This document shows, one piece after another, positions 39,701 through 54,700 of a stretch of DNA of 64,000 bases. The translations under genes were made by a program, and so were the position numbers. The DNA lies in contig JAEUHG010000179.1 of assembly GCA_016795425.1 (NCBI GenBank), positions 62,001 through 126,000 of the forward strand, given 5' to 3'. The DNA is from Verrucomicrobiales bacterium (GTDB taxonomy: Bacteria; Verrucomicrobiota; Verrucomicrobiia; Limisphaerales; CAIMTB01). The notes below the pieces were generated by a model that was given only the letters and a program-made list of their open reading frames with translations, did not search any database and had not been told where the DNA came from. Numbering within the stretch: position 1 is the stretch's first letter; each line of letters begins with the position of its first letter.

Positions 39701-42700
39701 TCGGGTCCGTGACGGCATCGAATCTGGCCCGATTCGGCACCCGCATCGTGGCGGTGAGCGATGTGCGGGGAGGGGTATACCATGAGAAGGGTTTGGATTT
39801 GCGGCGGTTGGACGATCATGTGGCCCGTCACCGGACCGTGGTGGGTTTTGATGGCGGCGAGTCGATCGGCAACGAGGAGCTGTTGCTGCTCCCGTGCGAT
39901 CTCCTGGTCCCCGCGGCGATGGAACGCCAGATCACCGAGGAAAACGCAGCGAAGTTGCGATGTCGGGTACTGGCGGAAGGCGCCAATGGTCCGACCACTC
40001 CGGCGGCCGACCGTCTTCTGGCATCGCGTTCGGACGTCTTCGTGATTCCGGATATTCTCTGCAATGCCGGCGGTGTGGTGGTGAGTTACTTCGAGTGGGT
40101 GCAGGATCTGCAGAGTTTCTTCTGGGGAGAGACGGAAGTGACCGATCGCTTGTATCGCCTGCTGGAGAACGCGTTTTCGCAGACCTTGAAGTTCAGTCGG
40201 GAACGGCGCGTCAGCATGCGGACCGCCGCGTTGGCCTTGGGCATCGAGAGGGTCTGGAAGGCCAAACAATTGCGGGGATTGTTTCCGTGAGGCGCCTGTC
40301 GGAACATCCCGGGCCGTCCACCGATGCCGACCTCAACGACGAATCCCGCCGCAACCTGGCGGCTGCCCTTTCTCGCCACGATGCTCCTGGTGTCGGGCGC
40401 GTGCGCGCTGATTTACCAAACGGCGTGGTTGCGGGAGTTCCGATTGATCTTCGGTGGTTCGACACCGGCGGCGGGGGCGGTTCTGGCGATCTTCATGGGA
40501 GGATTGGGGTTGGGTGGGATCTGGTTTGGCCGTCGCGCGGAAGCGACCCGCGATCTCCTGCGCCTGTACGCGAAGCTGGAGATAGGCATTGGCGTGACGG
40601 CCGCGCTGACCCCCCTGCTATTGATACTGGCACGCAAGGTTTACCTGCTGACCGGCGGGGTGTTGGTCCTGGGATCCGGAATCGCCGCGGTGGCCCAGCT
40701 TCTCCTGGCGGTGGCGGTGATCGGTGTGCCTTGTTTTCTGTTGGGTGGAAACCTGCCGCCGGCGGTGAAGTGGATCGAGACGGACGACGACCGGCAGCGG
40801 GGTTTCCTGGGAATCATTTACGGCTGTAATGCGTTTGGCGCGTTGCTCGGCGTTCTCCTTGGGACGTTCTGGGCCTTGGAAGCGCTGGGAACGCGGACGA
40901 CCCTGTGGGCGGCGTCGGCGGTCAACGTGGCGTTGGGCGTGGTGGCCTGGCAGGTGGCGCGGCGCACGCAGGATATGGCCCCGGAGAAGCAGGAGCCGGA
41001 GCCGGGGGTGGCGGTGAAACGCGGATCGGGCGGATGGGGTGCGGCGGCCCAGGCTGCCATCGTGGAGTTGGCACCGCCGCGTTTTGTCTATGCCGCCGCC
41101 GGTCTCACCGGATTCACCTTCTTCGTCACCGAACTGGTCTGGTACCGGATGCTGACGCCGTTGCTGGGTGGATCCGTATATTGTTTCGGTCTGATTCTGG
41201 CTTTGGTGTTGTTGGGCATCGCGATGGGCGGCTGGTTGTACCGGTGGGTCTTCGCGGGCAGGCCGGGATCGGTGAGTTTGGGCAGCCTGGCGGTGATCTC
41301 GGCGGCGCAGGCGGTGAGCCTGGCGATTCCGTGGGCGCTCGGGGACCGGTTGGCGGTGATGTCGTTTCATTTTCAGCAGGCGCGGGCGTTTGGGTTTGGC
41401 GGGTTGATACTCGGATTCGGAGTGACGGCCGCGGCGCTGGTGTGGCTGCCCTCGATGCTGGCAGGGATCCAGTTTCCCTTGCTGGTTGGATTGCTGGGGC
41501 AAGGTCGACGCGAGGCGGCGCGGCAGGTGGGGACGGCGTATGCAGCCAACACGTTGGGAGCGATCCTGGGATCTTTGGCGGGCGGTTTCTTCCTGATTCC
41601 CTGGCTGACGGCACCGGGTTGCTGGCGTTTGGCGGTGGCCTTGGCGTTGGGGTTGGGGTTTGTGGCGCTGCTGTTGTGGGAACGTCCGTGGAAGCCGGGA
41701 CCGATGTTCGGCACCGTGTTCCTGGGGGCGTTGGCGGTGGGGATGGCGTTTTATGCCCGCGGACCGACCTCGGCTTGGAGGCACACGGCCTTGGGATATG
41801 GCATTGTGCGTCAGCTGCCCTCGCACGAGGCCGAGTTGGAGGATCGGTTGCGTTCCCATCGCCGCGAAGTGGTGCGGGAATATGATGGTCGGGAATCGAG
41901 CATCGCGGTGTTGCGCGGCGATGAAGGCTGGGCGCTGTTTTCAAACGGCAAGGCCGACGGTTCGGCGCTGGCGGATGCGGGCACTCAGATCATGCTGGGA
42001 TTGGTCAGTGCCCTGCAGCATCCCGGACCGAAGTCGGCCTTTGTGATTGGATTGGGAACCGGAACATCCGCGGGTTGGTTGGCCGATGTGCGGGGAATGG
42101 AACGTGTCGATGTGGTGGAATTGGAGCCCCGGGTGATTGATGTGGCCCGCGACTATTTCGGACCGGTGAACCGGGACGTTTTATCGAAGACCAACGTCCA
42201 GGTGATCGTCGGGGATGCGCGGGAGGTTCTGCTGGTTTCACGACGGCGCTACGACCTGGTGGTGTCGGAACCCCCGAATCCGTATCGAGCCGGGGTGGCG
42301 AATTTGTTTACCCGAGAGTACTACGAGGCGGTCAGGGACCGATTGGAGCCCGAAGGCATCTTCAGTCAATGGTTGCAGGGCTATCAACTCGACGCCGAAT
42401 CCTTGCAGGTGGTGTACGCGACCTTGCTTTCGGTGTTTCCGCACATTGAAACATGGGTGACGCAGGAGAACGATTTGATGTTTGTTTGCCGCACTTCACC
42501 GCCGACCTACACGTTGGAGCGGTTGCAGGCGCGCATCGCGGAGAGTCCGATGGGTGAGGCCGTGGCGCGGGCCTGGCAAGTGGCCACGGTCGAGGGCTTT
42601 TTTGCGCGCCATGCGGCGGGCACCGCCACGGCGCGACGCGCGGCGGCCGGCGCGCGCGGTTGGAATTCCGACGACCGCAATCTATTGGAATACGGGATGG

Positions 42701-45700
42701 CGCGGAGTCAGTTGGGCAGCGGCTCATTTCGGTACCAGGCCTTGATGGCCGCGGCCTTTGACGCCGGAGATGACCTGCCCGGGCATGTGCGAGGGGCGTT
42801 GAATCTGGACGCGGTGTTGGAGGCGCGGGTGATGATGCTGGCGCAGGACGAGAATCTTTCGGAACCCCCGCCTGTCCTTCAAGGGGATGCTCTGGCGCGG
42901 GCGACCGCGATGTTGTCCTGGGGCCGGAGCGACTTCGCCGGGGTCATGAATCAATGGCGCGGTCCGGCGATTCATCACGTCGAGCGGTTGATGCTGGCGA
43001 TTTCGGCGTCGCGGGCGGGAACGCCGGAGCAAGCGCGACCGTTGATCGAATTGCTTGGCAACGGATGGCCGGCGGATCAGGCGATCGCCAATGGCTGGTT
43101 GGCATTCCGGCATGGCACGGCCGAGGATGCCGTGCGCCACGTCCTGGATGCCATGGCCTTGTTGAAGAGCCGTCCGTGGGTGCATCGGCAGTCGCTGTTG
43201 AGTCTGGCGGAATTGAGCACGCGCCTGGCGATCGCCCGGCCGCCGGACGCCGAGGCATTGTTGGCGGCCTGGCGAGAGCCGTTGGCGGCTGGTCTGCTGT
43301 CCCGTGCCGCACCCGAGGTGTGGTTTCGCCTGGCGATGCACACGCCCTTGATTCGGCGACTCGAGGTGGTGGAGGCCGTGGGGTTGGATTTTCCATGGAC
43401 CCGCGAGTACTTGGCCTTTCGGATTGGGGTTCTGGGTGAGGCTGGGAATCCCCTGGCTCTCGAGGCGCGGGATGATTTCACGCGGTTCTTGAAACAGGAG
43501 GGCAAGGAATTTGGGGATGTCCTGGCGCCGGCATCGAAGGGTGCGGGAGCCCCGGCGGGACATTGACCTGAGGTCCGATTCGAAGAAGAAAGGCGCGCGT
43601 GCCGACCCTGTCGATTGTCATCCCAGCGTACAACGAGGAACGCTTGCTGCCACGAACCCTGGAGGCGGTTGGCCGATCCTTGCCGGCGTTCACGTCGCGG
43701 GGATGGGAGGCGGAGGTGGTGGTGTGTGACAATAATTCGACCGATCGAACGTCGGAGTTGGCCAGGGAATGGGGAGCCAAGGTGGTGTTCGAGCCGGTGA
43801 ATCAGATTGGGCGGGCCCGCAACTGCGGGGCCGCCGCGGCGCGCGGGGATTGGCTTCTGTTTTTGGATGCCGATTCGGTCCCCACCCCGGAGTTATTCGC
43901 CGCCGCCGAGGCCGTCGTGGCGCAGGGTCGCGTCCTGTTTGTGGGGGCGGTCGTCGAGTTGGACGCGTCGCTGCCCCCAGTGGCGTCGTTCCTGCTGGGA
44001 TCCTGGAATTGGCTGAGTCGAACGCTGCGCTGGATGGCGGGTTCTTTCATCCTGGTGGAAGCGTCGGCCTTCCGTGAGATCGGCGGTTTTGATCTTTCGC
44101 TGTACGCCAGCGAGGAGCTGGATTTGAGCCGGCGCTTGAAGTCGCTGGCGCGCCGCACCCGGCGGAGAGGGGTGATATTGTCGCATCCGGCGTTGAAGAG
44201 TTCAGCGCGGCGCATGACGATGTACCGGCGGGGGCATCTTCTGTTTTTTCTGCTGAAGGCATCGGTGCGTCCGTGGTCGACGGTACGCAGTCGGGAGGCG
44301 TGCCGGATGTGGTACGACGGCAAGCGCGAGTGACGGTGGGTGGCAACCCGCACTTGCTCTTGTCAAAGGGTTCCTCCTTGATCATCGCCTGCGGAATGCC
44401 GCGATCCGATTCGTGAAATCCTTTCCCGTTGCCGAACGAGAACTGCGGGTCGCCTCGCGGCGGCGCGGGACCTATTGGGTGAGATTCGGCGCTGCGGCCG
44501 GCGCGATCACCTCGGCGGCGATCGGGTTCATGGCCATGATGCGGGAACGGCCTTCGGAACAGGGTCAGGTGCTTTTCATCGCCCTCTCGATTCTTGGATT
44601 CGTGTACGCGCTGTTGAGCGGCGTTCTCACCACCTCGGATTGCGTCAGCGAGGAGAAGCGCGAGGGCACGTTGGGGCTGCTGTTCCTGACGGATCTGAGG
44701 GGCTACGACGTGGTGGCAGGCAAAATGGCGGCCAGCGCCGTCCGGGCGGTGCTGGGGATGATGTCGATCATCCCGGTCATTGCCGTTCCGGTGATGATGG
44801 GGGGTGTTTCCGGACAGGCGGTTTGGGACATGGCCCTGGTGTTGTTCAACACCCTGTTTCTATCGTTGTCGATGGGGGTCCTGGTCAGCGTTCTGTCGCG
44901 CGATGCCCGCCACGCGGTGGGCGGGACGCTGGCGGCGCTGCTGTTGGTATTGGTGCTGGTGCCGGTCCTGCGATGGTTCTTGCTGGAGTACGTGCTGCCC
45001 TCGGTGCCGGTGGTCAACGGGAATACGATGGGTCGACTGGGCTGGATGCTGATGTCGAATCCGGCCGTGCTCCTGGCCTTGGCGATCGAGCGCCTGTTAC
45101 GTGGCGCGGCGGCGGCGAAGGATCTTTTTTGGATCTCGCTGGCGGTGCAACATGTGCTGGCCTGGGTCTGTTTGCTGGCGGCGTGCTGGGTGTTGCCGCG
45201 GGCCTGGCAGGTGCGGTCCGAATCGGATCGGGTCCGTTCGATGACGAAGAGGGAGGTGGGGGTGGGATCGCAGGAACGGGTTCGGGCCGGGATTCTGGAT
45301 ACGCATCCCTTTGGGTGGATGGTGATGCGGGAGAGGCGGACGGTGGTGTTCACCTGGTTGGGGTTGGCGGTGATTGTGGGAGTTTGGTACTGGGGTTTTT
45401 GGGAGATGAAAGAGGAATGGCTCCACGCGGCGGTGGGCTTGGTCACCACCTTTTTTGCCGCCTTTTGGCTGAAGATGCGCGTGGCCTCGACCTCCTGTCG
45501 CCATTTGCACGAACATCGACGGTCGGGTGCGTTGGAATTGGTGCTATGCACACCGCTGCAACCGCCGGAGATTTTGGAAGGAAACCTGGCCGGGATCCGG
45601 CGGCAGTTTGCAGGGCCAGCGGTGGCGGTGGCATTGGGGGCCATTCTCTTGCTGGCGCTGGCGTTGGGAGTGAATCGAGCGGGAGGAGGAGGGTCCGACG

Positions 45701-48700
45701 AAGTGGAGGTGGCGTGGGTTTTATGGGTGGGGTTGGCCTTGATGGCGCTGGACCTTTGGGCGCTGAGTTGGACCGGCATGTGGCTGGGATTGCGGAATGC
45801 GCGTTACATCCGGGCTTATGGCGCGACCCTGTTTCTGGTGTTGGGTCTGCCCTGGATTCTTTTCGTGGTGACCTTGGTGCTGGTGGGGGTTCTGAGCGAG
45901 GTGTTGGATCTGTTTCCGGCAATGGACCCCACCGGGACGCTGTTACTGGCTTGGTGGGCGGTGTTATCGGTGGGCGTCGATTTGTTGTTTGCCTTGCGGG
46001 CGAGGCGACGTCTTCGGCGGGACCTTCCGTCGATGGCCCTTGATCATTACGGTTCGGGCTTTTCCGTGGCGGAGGTCAGCCCGAAGGGTTCGGCGCTGGA
46101 ACGAACGGTTGGAGGCGCAGGAAAGGAGTAGACGATCGTGGCGATGTTTGGCCGACGGAATAATGAAGAACGCGAGCGTTGGTATTTGCTCCCGGCGATG
46201 CAGCACGGTGCACGGCGGAAGTTTTATCAGCGGCTGGCTGTCGCATTGGTGGTGGGCGCGCTGACCGCGGCACTGCTGGCCTTGGCGATTTACCAGCTCA
46301 ACCAGAGGTTTTGAGGGCCAACCTGGAGCGAGGATGATCAGGCGCGCCCGATTCTTCCGATTCGTTCCGGTGGTGGAACGCGAGTTGCGCATGGCCGCCC
46401 GGGGAAGGGCGCTTTATCGCTGGCGCATGGTGGTGGTGACCTTGGCCTTGGGGCTGATGGCGGTGCTGACCTCGGTCATGTCGGGTGCCCAAACGCCAGC
46501 CGAAACCCAGGGGCGCCATCTGTTCCATGCCTTGCTGGTGGTGTCGGCCGTGTACGCCCTGCTGGCAAGTATCTCGGTAACGGCGGACAGCATTAGCCGG
46601 GAGAAGCGGGAAGGGACCTTGGGGTTGCTGTTTCTGACGGATTTGCGGGGCTTGGATATCGTCCTGGGCAAACTGGCCGCCAGTTCCTTGCACACCACCT
46701 ATGGGCTGATCGGCCTTTTGCCGTTACTGGCCATCCCGGTGATGCTGGGAGGGGTGTCGATTTATGGCGGCATCGTGGCCACGGCCGCAGTGGTGAACCT
46801 GCTCTTCCTGTCGCTGGCGGTGGGGATTTTCGTTTCGACGATTAGTTGGGACGAACGGCGGTCGACCTTCGCGGCGATGGTGACGATGTTGGTGCTGATG
46901 CTGGGTCCGATGTTGATCGGGGGGATCTGGGTGTGGCTGTTTGGTCGTGGAACGTTGGCGCAGGTCTTGTTTTCGGGTCTGAGCCCGTTGTTTCCGCTGT
47001 TGGCGAGCGTGCCGGGTCCGGGAGGTGTGCTGCCGTGGTCCCCGACGCTGGGTTTGCTGCCCTCCCACCTGCTAGGATGGCTCTTGTTGTTAGTGGCGGG
47101 GCGGTGGGTGGAACAGGCGTGGCACAGCCGGAGTGGAAATCCGGTGCGGCGGACCGTGGATGAAAGGGTGTTCACGTCGGCGGATCCGGTGGCGCGGTCG
47201 GCGAGTCGCCGGCGGATGTTGGAAGCGCATCCATTGGTCTGGCTCCTGGAGCGGCATCCCGGGAAGAGGTTTTACGCGGACGGCTTGATATTCGCCATCA
47301 TGGCGATTTGGGTTTGGGGGTATCGGACCTACGGCACCGGGATGTTTGGAGGACCGGGATGGTTCCTGATCGTACCGGTGGCGATCCTGATTCATGTGGT
47401 GATGGCGGCGTGGGTGGTGGCGGAATCCTCAATGCGCTTGTTGGAGGACCGCCGATCCGGCGCCTTGGAGTTGCTCTTGTGCACCTCATTGACCGACCGG
47501 GACCTGGTCCGTGGTCATCGGCTGGCGTTACGCCGGCTTTTCCTGCGTCCGGTGATTTTGCTGGCGGCGGCCGAGGTGTTCGTGGCGTTCACGGGTTTTG
47601 GGCAGGAGGGAGACGAGGTTTCGACCCATGGGCGTTGGATGCTTTTGGCGATGGCGTTCGCCGTGTCATTGGATACGCACAGTTTATCGTGGATCGCGAT
47701 GCGATTGGCGGTGTCGCTGCCGACGGTGAATCGGGTCGGGTTGATGGCATTGGCGATCACACCGTTTGGTCCCATGGTTTTGACACTTCTGGCCGCGACC
47801 CTGCTAGGGGTCATGACGGGGGGATGGCGCGAGTTGACGTTTCCGTTGGTGCTGGGGATCTGGGTGTCGTGGGTCCTGGTGGTGGATCTGGTGGTTGGGC
47901 AGTGGTGGTGCCGCCGCTGGGTGTTGCGGGAGTTCCGGGAGGCGGTGGCGAAGGTTCAACCCCGGGCCGCGGTGGCCGGATGAAGGCGGCTGACCTGAGT
48001 GGGGATGTGTCGTGACGGCGTCTTCGCAGTTGACACTCGGCGGGGCGCGAAAAACCGTTGTGCCCATGCAATCACCGCGCAGCGAAGCGAACACACGTCG
48101 TGACTTTATCAAAACCACCGGGAAGCTGGCGGCCGCCTCGGCCCTGGCCGGGGTGGCACTACCCCATGTCCATGCCGCGGGCGACAGCACCCTGAGCGTT
48201 GCCCTTGTCGGATGCGGCGGCCGTGGCAGCGGCGCTGTGGTCGATGCCCTGTCGAACAAGACCGGCCCCATCCGCCTCACCGCCATGGCGGATGTGTACA
48301 AGGACAAGCTCGACGGCAGCTATCGCGCGTTGAAGCGGGGCCCGGTGGCCAACCAGGTCGAGGTGGCGGAGGACAAGCAATTCCTGGGCTTCGACGGTTA
48401 TAAGCACGCGATGGACAGCCTGAAGCCGGGCGACATTGTGATCCTGACGACCCCCCTGGCGTTTCGCTGGGTCCACTTCCAGTATGCGATCCAGAAGGGG
48501 CTCAATGTCTTCATGGAGAAGCCGGTGACGGCGGACGGCCCGAGTTCGCGCAAGATGCTGAAGCTGGGAGAAGAGGCCTCGGCGAAGAACCTCAAGGTGG
48601 GTGTCGGGCTCATGTCGCGTCACAGCCGGGGCTTGCAGGAGCTCTACAAGCGGATCCAGGACGGTGAGATCGGCGACGTCGTGATGATGCGCGGTTACCG

Positions 48701-51700
48701 CATGCACGGTCCCGTGGGTTCGGCGTTCTCGACGAAGTATCCCGGCAACCCGAGCGAACTGATGTGGCAGATCCGCAATTTCCACAGCTTCCTTTGGGCC
48801 AGCGGCGGGTGCTTCAGCGACTTCTACATTCACATCGTCGATCATCTGTGCTGGATGAAGAATGGCTGGCCGGTGAAGGCCCAGGCGCTTGGTGGAAGAC
48901 ACTACAAGGTCAACACCGAGGACAAGCCGTTCATCGACCAGAACTTCGACTCCTACTCGGTCGAATATACCTTCGCCGATGGCGCCAAGATGTTCATGGA
49001 CGGCCGCTGCATGAACGGATGCAACGACATCTATTCCAGCTACGTTCATGGCGCGAAGGGACTGGCGATAGCCTCCAGTTCCGGGGATTGCGGTCTGCCG
49101 TCCAGCATCTTCAAGGGCCAGAATGCCGATCGCGCCAATCGCTTGTGGACCTCCGAGGTCAAGGCGGACGAGCGCAACCCGTACATCAACGAGTGGAATG
49201 ACCTCATTGACGCGATCCGCAACGACAAGCCCTACAGCGAAGTGAAGCGGGGCGTGGAGGCCAGCCTCACCTGCTCCATGGGCCGCATGGCGGCGCATAC
49301 GGGCCAGGAAATCACCTTCGAACAGATGCTCAATCACGAGCATGAGTACGCTCCGGGCTGCGACACCTGGACCGCCGATTCTCCGGCCCCGGTGCGCGCG
49401 GGTCCCGATGGCCGTTACCCGATTCCGACGCCCGGTGTGGTCAAGGACCGGGAATACGGCCCGAATCCGGCCTGAACGCCGGCAGAGTTCGTGGTCGAAG
49501 TTCGAACGCCCCTGCCACCCGCGGGGGCGTTCTTTTTCTATGAAACCGGCAGTCCTGAACGTCGCCGCCGTGCAATTGCGTTTTCGCCCCACGCTGCGCG
49601 AAAATGTGGCGAACCTGGTGCGTTGGGTGGAAACCCTTTCCGGCCGCGGGGCTGATGTCGTGCTGTTTCCGGAGTGCGCCACCACCGGTTATGCAGTGGA
49701 TTTCTCAACGATCAGCCGGACGGAGGTGGAAGCCGGATTGGCGGCGGTGGCGAGTGCGGCGCGTCAGGCGCGATGCCACGTGCTGGTTGGAAGTCCCACT
49801 TTTGAAGGACGGCACCGGTTCAATTCACTGGTGGTCTTCGATCGCCGCGGGCGGGAAACCTTCCGCTACTCCAAGATCCACCTGACGGAGCGAGACCGGG
49901 CCTCGTTCCGGCCTGGGAATCACCTCGCGCTCTTCAAGCTCGATGGTGTGCCATGCACGGCGATTATCTGTCACGAACGGCGCTATCCCGAACTGGTCCG
50001 GTTGCCGGTGATGATGGGCGCGCGCATCGTGTTTCACCCCAACGCCGGGTTGGACCTCTTGAAGGTCTCGCGACGGAAACGGGGTGGTCGGGACGGAATC
50101 GCCGTGCGCGCGTTTGAGAACCAGGTGCATTACATCTTCGCGAACTCGGTGGGGCCGCAAGGCGGAGGGCTGTGGTCGGCAGGTGATTCGAAGATCGTGG
50201 GTGCCAACGGCGAGGTCCTGGCCTTGGCTGACCATCGACGTGAGACGGCGGTCCGTGCGTCGTTGGATCTCGCCGCCGCGGGACGAAAATACGCTCGGGA
50301 AGCTCTCGAACAGCCCGCCTTCCTCCGTCCCTACTGGCGGTCCATGCTGGCCGCGTGTCGGCGTGCCGGGCGGTAGAGAAACGTCCACGGCCGAGAGTTC
50401 ACCGATAAAGAGCCCAAGACGGGGCCTGCGGGTCCGGGCGGTCGCGCCGTCCTGAGTTCAGGGCGAACTTCTGGTTAGGGTGGCGGATCGAGGCTTTCGA
50501 GTCGGCCGTCGCTGTGAATCCGTACGAACCGGCTGGAGGAGGGAATCGGGGAGCGCGTCTCACGCCCGCCGGGCCAACGAACGAAAACGGATTCCGGTGT
50601 GCCGGGTGCGGTCAGGATAGCGATGGGTTCATCCTGGCTGAGATAGCCGGATCCAGCGTGGAGTTCGCGAGCTGGCCCGAGTTTTCCGTTCGATTGGAGA
50701 CGCAAGGTGGCGCCGACGGCATAGGGGTTGCCTGGCGGCCCCTGGAGACGGATCCGCAGGCCTGGTCGGGCCTGCTGGTTACGGAAGAGCCGGGTCACCT
50801 GGCCGTTCTGGGAGACGGCGAGATCGGGTCGGCCGTCACGATCAAAGTCAGCCACCGCCGCGGCACGTTGTTCACCGTAGACGCGCAGACCGCTTTCGGT
50901 GGCGAGAACCGGGGTGAGGGTTCCATCGCCGCGGCCCCGCAGCAGCAGCCCGCGTCCGCCGTCATGACGATCGACTTCGGGATCGGTGGCGAAGAAATTC
51001 TGGCTGAGGAAGGCGTCCTCGTGTCCGTCGCCGTTAAAGTCCGCGACGCACACGGCGAACGCGGGGGCGAGTTGGGCAGGGCCGGGCAGAGCCTGGGGCT
51101 CGAAGCGATCGCCGCGCCGGAGAAAGAGGGTGCTTTCCATCCAGTTCACCGAGAGATGCTTCAGACTGCCGGCGCGATCGCCGGCGATCTGCTCGATGCT
51201 GGCGGTGGCAAAGTCGTGGAAATTGCCGAAGCGCTCCTGCACGAATGGCAGGGCAGGTCGGACACGACCCAGGTGATGCCAGGGAACCATTTTGCGAAGG
51301 CTGGGATCGAAATAAGCCTCCAGCAGATCCACTTGTCCGGCGCCATTGAGGTCGCCGTAGTACAGGTGAAAAGGGTGAGACCGCTGGGGTGCGTGGCGGG
51401 TATTGGTGCCCCAATTCGAAGCCAGGAGGTCCAGTCGTCCGTCGCCGTCGAAGTCACCCGCGGTGACCCCCTGCCACCAGCCGTGTTTATCTTCGAAACC
51501 CAATTCGCGCGTTGTCTCCGCCCAGCCGGCGGCCCCGTTGTTTTGGAACAGCCGCAACGGACCCCAGTCACAGGCCAGGACCAGGTCGGGCAATCCGTCC
51601 GCGTTCCAATCCGTGAACACCGCGCCATTCACCAGGCCGAGGCTTTGAAAGAGCGCGGAGTTATTGGTGTCGGTGATCCAGCCTTCGGGCGTCCGACGGA

Positions 51701-54700
51701 ACAGGCGGGAGGTGGCGGGTTCCGGGTAGCGTCCGGGAATCAACCGCCCTCCGACGAACAGATCGAGGTCGCCGTCGGCATCGATATCCGCAAGAGCCAG
51801 AGGCCCGGGATCGGAGGCATCGGGAGGGACCGCGTCGGAGACCGAACCTGCGACAAGATCCAGGAGTTTGACGGACGCGGGTTCACCGGCGGCGCCTTCG
51901 TAGTTGGAGAAGGCGGTGATGATCCTGGACGAACCCTCGGCTTCCCAGATCGCCAAGCCACCGAGATCACGGGCGATGGTGCGGGTGAGAGCATTCGTCC
52001 AGGGGACAAAGCCGCCACGACGATCATTGCGGCGCAGCCCGATGGGACCCCCTCGACCCGTGCCAATCACCAGGTCCGGCCATCCGTCCTGGTCCAGATC
52101 ATGCCAGGCGATGGAGGGCCCGGCTTGGCCCAGTTTGCGGGGCAGGAGGGGTTGGCGGGCGAAGTCATCAAAATCGTTTTCGACGGCACGGTGGGCGAGG
52201 CGGTCGGTGACGTCTTCGAACCAGGAGGGGGCGGGTTCGGGTGCGGAAGGCGTGGGGTGTGGGGTGGGACTCTGGGTGGATTCCTGGATTTCGTAGAGGT
52301 GGTTGGGTTGAACCTTCGTGAGGATCGACTGCCGGCCGCTGCGCCATTCCACCTCGAGCCGCAGCGATGAGGGAGTCGAGCCAGCGGCGAAGACGCGGAG
52401 GGGATCGTCGGAGGAAAGATACCGGCCGCCGGCGATGACTTCCTGGCTCTGATCCGGAAGCGTGCCTTGGACGAGGCGGATTCGGGATCCGATGCCCGCG
52501 GTATTGGGTGTCTGGCCACGGAGTCGCACGGCGACGCGAGGTGCCGTGCTTTCGTTGCGGTAGATTCCTGCGGCGTCATTCTGATTATTGACGACGACGT
52601 CGAGGTCACCGTCGTTGTCGAGGTCGGCGAGGGCCATGCCTTGGGATATGCCCACGTGGTTGAAACCCCAGGCGGCTCCGGTCTCTTCGAAGGTTCGGTC
52701 GCCACGATTGCGGAATGCCAGGTTGGCCTGGTGGAGGGAAGGGAATCGACGTCGCATGGTCAGCGCCTCGGCGTCCGAGAGGCGACGGCTCTGACGGGCG
52801 GCCTCCAGTTCGTTGGCCACGTCGATATCCTGCACGTCGCGCTCAAAGCCGGTGACCACCAGCACGTCCTCGAAGCCGTCGAGGTCGACATCCAGAAAGA
52901 CGGGAGCCCAGGACCATTCCGAGGCGGCGAGGCCGGCGTGGAATGCAGCCTCAGTGAAATCACCGTCGCCGAGATTGAAAAACAGGGTGTTGCGCGGCGC
53001 CTGGGGGCGTTGATCGAAGACCCCCGGTTTGGACGGTACGAGTTGGTGATTGCTGACCTGGATCTGGCGGAGTCGATGCTCGCGACTGACCATATCGGTG
53101 ACGAAGAAATCATCGAGTCCATCGCGATCGAGGTCACCGAAGTCAATGCCCATGGAGAACCAGCTGGTCTTGCGGATCGCCTCGCGTCGGAGGGCCCGGA
53201 ATCGGCCGGCTCCCTGGTTGATCCAGATGCGATCGGAGGAGGCCATGTCACTGCAGACGTAAAGATCCGGTCGCCCATCGCGATTGAGGTCGCGGAACAT
53301 CGCGGACAGACTCCAGTCGTAGAGCGGTTCCCGCAGAGCCTGTCCGTCTTCATCGAGGAACCGTCCCCCTGTGAAGGGCACCGGTTCGAAACGTCCTGAC
53401 CCGTTGTTGAGAAAGAGAACATCCGCCTGGCCATTCTCGATCAGACCACCGGCGGCATCGACGTGGAATCGACCGACCAGGTCGGGTTCGGTGGTGGGGC
53501 GGCCTTCGTAGGCAGTGACGACGAGTTGGCCGTTGACCCGGTTCATGGTGAGGCGCGCGCTAAAACGGTCCCGGACCGTATCAACACGGTAATTGGCGAC
53601 ATAAAGGTCGAGGTCACCGTCGTCGTCCACGTCGGCGAGGGCCAGGGACATGCTGCCGGCGACCGAGGCAGTGCCGGATTCGGCGGTTCGATCGATGAAT
53701 CGGCCGTGACCGTCATTATGATAACAACGCGTGCCGATGCCGCGGCCGTTGAGCAACAGGTCGAGGTCCCCATCCCCATCGAGATCGGCGAAGGCCGCGC
53801 CGGTCGCATCTTCGTGGGTAGTGACGAGGCCAGCCGCGTCGGTGATATCCGTAAAGCGCCATTGTCCCTCATTTCGATACAAGGCATTGGGTCCGTCGAG
53901 GCCAGCGAGAAAAATGTCGACCCAGCCATCCCCATCCACATCTCCCAGGGCCACACCCGAGCCATTCAGAAGGATGTGGTTGGTCAGGGATCGGGATTCG
54001 GCAAGTTGGTTGGTGAAGTGGATTCCGGTCTCGCGGGGCGACAGGCGTGAGAAGCCGGGGGAGTGCGCGGCGGGTTGGTGGGGCAGGGGGCGGAACCGGT
54101 AGCCGTCGGCGGTCTGCCAAGGAGGCGGAGTGGCGGCGCTGGCGGCGAGTCCGATCACGATGGCAGCGCCGAACCACAAACCAGAGCTGAGGATCGACTT
54201 CAGGCTTCGGAGCGACATGGCCCACCTGGGTTGGATGTGGACCCAGCCTGGTGGCCCTCGTCGCGCTGCGACGAGGTGTTCAGGGTCCAGCGGTTCATGG
54301 GAATAGAATGAGGGTTGGGGGCAATGGGGAGCAGGAAAAAAGGCCGGACCCTTGCAGGTCCGGCCTTTGCAGGAGTGGGAACAGAGGCAAACCCGGAGCT
54401 ACTGGCGGAGCCGGTAGAACTTCGCAGGTGCGGAGGCTGCCGAGACCGTGTACGGACTGGTTGGGTTGCCGGCAACGGCGGTCCAACTGGTGAGGTTGGT
54501 GGATTCCTCGAGGGTGCCACCTCCGGTCCAGGAGATCTTCACTTGTCCGTTGGCGAGTTCGACGGCGCCGAACTTGCCTGCCTCGCTTGGGGCGGTGGCG
54601 TAGGACTTGAAGAACGAACCTGGAATGGGGGCGAGTTGGGCAGCCGGCGTGGTAGTGCCCTCCTTGCGCCAAGCCACCTCGCAGAAGTCTCCACCGCCCC